This document shows, piece after piece, positions 60,754 through 64,000 of a stretch of 64,000 bases of DNA. The stretch covers positions 1,929,501 to 1,993,500 of the forward strand of contig NZ_CP053564.1 of assembly GCF_013155125.1 (NCBI RefSeq). Direction: 5' to 3'. The translations under genes and the position numbers were made by a program. Origin of the DNA: Pseudonocardia broussonetiae (GTDB taxonomy: Bacteria > Actinomycetota > Actinomycetes > Mycobacteriales > Pseudonocardiaceae). How positions within the stretch are numbered: position 1 is the first letter of the stretch; each line of letters opens with the position of its first letter. Below the pieces are notes generated by a model that worked only from the letters and a program-made list of their open reading frames with translations, did not search any database and had not been told where the DNA came from.

Positions 60754-62121
60754 TCACGGGACTGCGCGTGTGGTGGAGGTCTGCATCGCGTCGTTCATGC
60801 GGGCGTGGTCGCGTTCGACGGCCCGCGAGGCGCCGAACATCCCGAGGGCGGCAACGGCCAGCGCAGCGGGCACGAGCAGGCGCAGCGCGTCGTGCAGGCC
60901 GACGGCCTCGCTGCTGAGGGCACCGGCCGCGCCAGCGGGCGCCGCGGCGGCGAAGGTGTCGGACAGGGCCCCGGCGATGACCGGCCCGAAGGCGCCTCCG
61001 AGCAAGTAGAAGGCCGCGAAGAACAGTGCTATGCCCGTGGCCCGCAGCCGGGGTTCGACGACATCGGAGACCGCGGGCAGCGCTGAGGTGTGGAAGGTGA
61101 ACTGCTGGAGCCATCCGGTCGAGAAGACGAGTACGAACAGGCCGGAGGCGTCGGGCGGCAGGCTCAGGGCCCACAGGGTCAGTGGCACCGCCAGACTGAG
61201 GCTCACCGCAGCGACCAGCAGGCGTCCTCGACGCGACCGGCGGGCGGCGCGGTCGGCGGCGGCGCCGCCGAGGGCCAGTCCGACCAGCCCCGTGAGCCCC
61301 AGGACGATTCCGGCGTTCACCGCCGACTGGGTCAGCGACAGGCCGAAATAGCGCTGGAACAGCGGGACGAGGAAGGTCGTGACCCCGTAGGCGGCGATCT
61401 GCAGACCGATACCGCTCAGGATCAGCCACCACATCGTCGGGATGGCGAGGACGGTGCGGATCGGCCGGGCGACGGATCCGGTCCCGACGCTCCGGGTCTC
61501 CGAGGCACCACGTCGCGGCTCAGGGATCAGCAGCAGCGCGACCGCCACCACGATCCCGGGGACGGCGGCGAGGAAGAACGGAGCCCGGTAGCTGTCGAAC
61601 GCCTCCACCAACGCCCCCGTGGTGAAGAACGCCAGCGTCAGCCCCAGCGGTAGCCCGAACTGGAACACCGCCACCGCCCGGGAGCGCCTGTCGGGCGGGA
61701 AGAGGTCGGCGATGAACGAGTTCGCGGCCGGTGCGTAGGCCGCTTCGCCGACACCGACACCCAGACGGAAGATGAGCAGCGACGCGATGCTCCAGGCACC
61801 ACCGCTGGCCGCCGTGAACAGGCTCCACACGATCAGACCCGCCGCCATGATGCGTCGTCGGGAGCCTCGGTCGGCCATTCGTCCGAGGGTGATCCCCGCG
61901 ACGGCGTAGACGACGGTGAAGGCGCCGCCGAGCACCCCGACGTCGGTGTCGGACAGTCCGAACTCGGCCTTCAGGGGCTCGACCACGATGGCCGGGATGG
62001 TGCGGTCGTAGAAGTTCAGCAGGTTGGCGAGCGCCAGGACCGCGACCGCGCGCCAGGCGTGGGGCGCCTGCCGCGACCGGTGCCTGTGCTCGTCGGCGGC
62101 GACGACATCGGGTCCGGTCAT
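60754..62121 (-). CDS. MFS transporter (metabolite/aromatic uptake type)
   Basis: A 455-residue 12-helix transporter with NFYDRTIPAIVVEPLKAEFGLSDTDVGVLGG at the start and GRMADRGSRRRIM as the MFS loop motif, resembling spinster/hexuronate (ACS)-type carriers for organic acids. A variable basic N-terminus precedes the first helix at about residue 30. ATG 62121 overlaps the stop of the EthD/SMP-30 gene (ATGA), so uptake and the fusion enzyme are coupled. It is 106 bases upstream of the FAH-SDR gene. Confidence 0.86.
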   Translation of the reverse strand: MTGPDVVAADEHRHRSRQAPHAWRAVAVLALANLLNFYDRTIPAIVVEPLKAEFGLSDTDVGVLGGAFTVVYAVAGITLGRMADRGSRRRIMAAGLIVWSLFTAASGGAWSIASLLIFRLGVGVGEAAYAPAANSFIADLFPPDRRSRAVAVFQFGLPLGLTLAFFTTGALVEAFDSYRAPFFLAAVPGIVVAVALLLIPEPRRGASETRSVGTGSVARPIRTVLAIPTMWWLILSGIGLQIAAYGVTTFLVPLFQRYFGLSLTQSAVNAGIVLGLTGLVGLALGGAAADRAARRSRRGRLLVAAVSLSLAVPLTLWALSLPPDASGLFVLVFSTGWLQQFTFHTSALPAVSDVVEPRLRATGIALFFAAFYLLGGAFGPVIAGALSDTFAAAAPAGAAGALSSEAVGLHDALRLLVPAALAVAALGMFGASRAVERDHARMNDAMQTSTTRAVP

Positions 62122-63905
62122 GGCGTGCTCCCGGCAGGAGTGCGACGCGGTCCCGCCGCGACATCGCCCAGGTCGAGCACGAGCAGCGCGCGGTGCTGCG
62201 GGCTGGCGACGTGCAGCCGACCGTCGTGCTCGGCGGCACCGGTGGCGGTGTGGAAGTCGGCCCGGTCGTCCTGGAGGTCGGCCTCGAGGCGGCCCTGTTC
62301 GTCGAACGCCATCAGCCATGTGGTGGACGGCCCGTCGGGCAGCAGGGCGTCGGGCAGGCTCCAGAGGAGCTTGCGCACCCACGCCGGTGACGTTGCCAGC
62401 TTCTCCAGCCCCGGGTTGCGGGACGTGGGGAAGGCGACCCAGAAGCGCCCGTCGGCGCCCCGGGAGATGTTGTCGGGGTAGCCGGGGAGGTTGTCGGCGA
62501 TGACGGTGACCGCGCCGGTCCCCAGGTCGAGGCGGCTCAAGCGGGGGCCGTTGGTCTCGGCGAAGAGCAGCGCGGATCCGTCGGAGGTGAGGGCGACGCC
62601 GTTGGCGAAGTGGAGGGCGTCGAGGACTACCTCCACGCGGCCGTCGGGATCGCGGCGCAGCAGGCGTCCCGAGGGGCGGTGCTCGAGGAGGGCCCCGAGG
62701 TAGTGCTCGAAGTCGTAGCGCGACGAGGACTCGGTGAACCAGATCGTGCCGTCGGCGGCGGCAGTGGCGTTGGAGCAGAACCGCAGCGGCACGTCGTCGA
62801 CCATGTCGACCAGCGTCTCGACGGCGCCCGTTGCGGGGTCGAGGCGGAGCAGGCCGCGGTGGGCGTCGCAGACCACGATCCGGCCGTCGGGCAGGACCTC
62901 GAGTCCGAGCGGGCGGCCGCCGGTGTCGGCGATGGTCTCCTCGAGGCGGCGGTCGACGTCCAGGCGCAGGATGCGGCCGTCCTCCACGCCGCAGAGGACA
63001 CGGCCCTCGGCGTCGATGACGACGTCCTCGGCGCCGTTGCCGCTCAGCGGCACCAGTCGAGCCGGGGGGAAGGGCGTCGGGCTGGTCGTTTCCGCGGCGC
63101 GTGCCGGTGGCGTGGGAATGTCGGAGCGGCGAACCGGGTCGAGGCGCGGCTTGGGCTCACGCTGCTGCTGGGGCAAGGTCGGGCGTCCGTCGTAGGTGTA
63201 GGTGTAGGTGCGGGCGACCTCGTAGGCGTGGGCGGCGACGCAGTGCCGGCGGAGTGAGTCGGCGACCGCGTCCGATCCCGACGAGGCGAGGACCTCGAGG
63301 AGCGTCTCCCGGTCGGCGGCCCCGAGGACGACCATGCCGTGGAACTGGTGCTCGACGGGGTAGTCGTGGGCGACGCCGGGGGTGTCCCACAGCGCCTGCG
63401 CCCAGGGCATGAAGACCTGAGTGCGCAGCTCCAGAGTGCCGGGTGCTCTGTTCAGCGCCGGCCCGAGGACGTCGTGCACGAAGGACGCGAAGGCGGCCCT
63501 GGTGGTTCCCGTGCGGCGTCGCAGCAGTACGACCACCCGCGCCCGCACCGCCCGGTGGTCGCCGCTGCGGAACCAGCGACCTCCCCCCGGGGCGGTGAGG
63601 TGGGCGATCGTGCGGCCGAACACGTTGCGCTCGTCCTCGTGGACGCGGCGGTTGTGCTTCCCGCCGACGAGCGGCGACCACGGCCGCTGGAACGTCACCT
63701 CGGGCATCCCGTCGATGCGGCGCTCGTCGGGAATGTCCGTCTCGACCCGGTCGGTCGCGGGCCAGAGGCCCGGGCTGGCAGCGGCGAAGTGGTGCTGGCG
63801 GTACTCCCGGAACCCCGGACTCCGGGCGACCAACTGAGCGTGCGGACCTGCCCAGTAGGCCCGCGCCTGCTCGCGGTCCAGATCGTCGCGAACCCACAGG
63901 AGCAC
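62118..63905 (-). CDS. EthD-like/SMP-30-like fusion protein, possibly cut by window edge
   Basis: A 595-residue protein. Residues 1-235 hold two EthD-type dimeric alpha/beta-barrel repeats (DDLDREQARAYWAGPHAQLV; then VLLRRRTGTTRAAFASFVHDVLGPALNRAPG). A Pro-rich linker (245-280) leads to a six-bladed propeller of the SMP-30/strictosidine-synthase group at 285-580 (HFANGVALTSDGSALLFAET and NLPGYPDNISRGADGRFWVAF), which hydrolyses lactones in related enzymes. The frame is open to the right edge with no ATG or GTG upstream of 63905, so the start could be outside the window. Confidence 0.8.
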   Translation of the reverse strand: MLLWVRDDLDREQARAYWAGPHAQLVARSPGFREYRQHHFAAASPGLWPATDRVETDIPDERRIDGMPEVTFQRPWSPLVGGKHNRRVHEDERNVFGRTIAHLTAPGGGRWFRSGDHRAVRARVVVLLRRRTGTTRAAFASFVHDVLGPALNRAPGTLELRTQVFMPWAQALWDTPGVAHDYPVEHQFHGMVVLGAADRETLLEVLASSGSDAVADSLRRHCVAAHAYEVARTYTYTYDGRPTLPQQQREPKPRLDPVRRSDIPTPPARAAETTSPTPFPPARLVPLSGNGAEDVVIDAEGRVLCGVEDGRILRLDVDRRLEETIADTGGRPLGLEVLPDGRIVVCDAHRGLLRLDPATGAVETLVDMVDDVPLRFCSNATAAADGTIWFTESSSRYDFEHYLGALLEHRPSGRLLRRDPDGRVEVVLDALHFANGVALTSDGSALLFAETNGPRLSRLDLGTGAVTVIADNLPGYPDNISRGADGRFWVAFPTSRNPGLEKLATSPAWVRKLLWSLPDALLPDGPSTTWLMAFDEQGRLEADLQDDRADFHTATGAAEHDGRLHVASPQHRALLVLDLGDVAAGPRRTPAGSTP

Positions 63906-64000
63906 CGAGCACGCCGTCGTCCTGGTCGGCGTCGAGGGTTCTCCGGACCCCGGGACGACATCCGTGACGCGGAGGCCCGGCCCGAGGGGCCCGGACGGAG

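Noticed and set aside
52252..64000. Right-hand attachment site (second copy of the tRNA-Thr 3' end)
   Set aside because: No direct repeat of GGTTCGATCCCGACCCCCGG or its neighbours was found by eye in the rest of the window; it may lie beyond the edge or have been lost.

Overview
The window is a very GC-rich actinobacterial chromosome segment (GTG starts common, third codon positions almost all G or C). Gene order and protein content point to the Pseudonocardiaceae, most likely Pseudonocardia or a close relative; this is inferred from family resemblance and synteny, not from a search. Three blocks keep the gene order known from mycobacteria: (i) 1-8.2 kb, GT87 membrane protein, class A penicillin-binding protein (ponA), DUF5318, PadR regulator and ino1; (ii) 8.4-17.3 kb, DUF2520 protein, panC, panD, coaX, lysS, lsr2 and clpC; (iii) 32.5-41.9 kb, mutY, carbonic anhydrase, a membrane-anchored protein, radA, a lipoprotein, carD, ispD, ispF, cysS and rlmB.

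Between and after these blocks lie smaller modules. 17-20 kb has a YihY-type membrane protein, two alpha/beta hydrolases and a WYL regulator. 20.9-25.1 kb is an aldehyde-oxidation module (GAF regulator, aldehyde dehydrogenase, DUF779 protein, isochorismatase-like hydrolase). 25-32.5 kb carries an EEP-family phosphatase, an ankyrin protein, a sirtuin, a MhuD-like heme-degrading monooxygenase, a membrane-anchored molybdopterin oxidoreductase, an M24 peptidase and another hydrolase. 41.9-44.6 kb is a ZnuABC-type metal importer with a Zur-like box. 44.7-52.2 kb has LacI, TetR and MarR regulators, otsAB for trehalose, a ThrE-type exporter and a drug-efflux MFS protein.

A tRNA-Thr(TGT) gene at 52.2 kb followed by a truncated tyrosine-recombinase fragment marks a likely old integration site. 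From there to the right edge (52.6-64 kb) the content is accessory: a DUF418-like membrane protein, a FUSC protein, and a tightly packed minus-strand catabolic cluster of esterase, small membrane protein, SDR, a FAH-SDR fusion enzyme, an MFS transporter and an EthD/SMP-30 fusion enzyme. This cluster, with two multi-domain fusions, is the best candidate in the window for an uncharacterised system; it probably imports and breaks down an ester, lactone or aromatic substrate, but the substrate cannot be read from the sequence.

Non-coding features of note: a family of palindromic elements sharing a CGCGAGTCGGGGTCTCG core that recurs three times at gene 3' ends; a 550-base intergenic region before lysS packed with stem-loops and a 19-base degenerate tandem array; a 34-base symmetrical palindrome before clpC; and several -10 hexamers (TANNNT) placed 6-7 bases before start codons, which implies leaderless transcripts. 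Two core genes look odd: ispD lacks the canonical nucleotide-binding loop, and disA is missing from its usual place beside radA.
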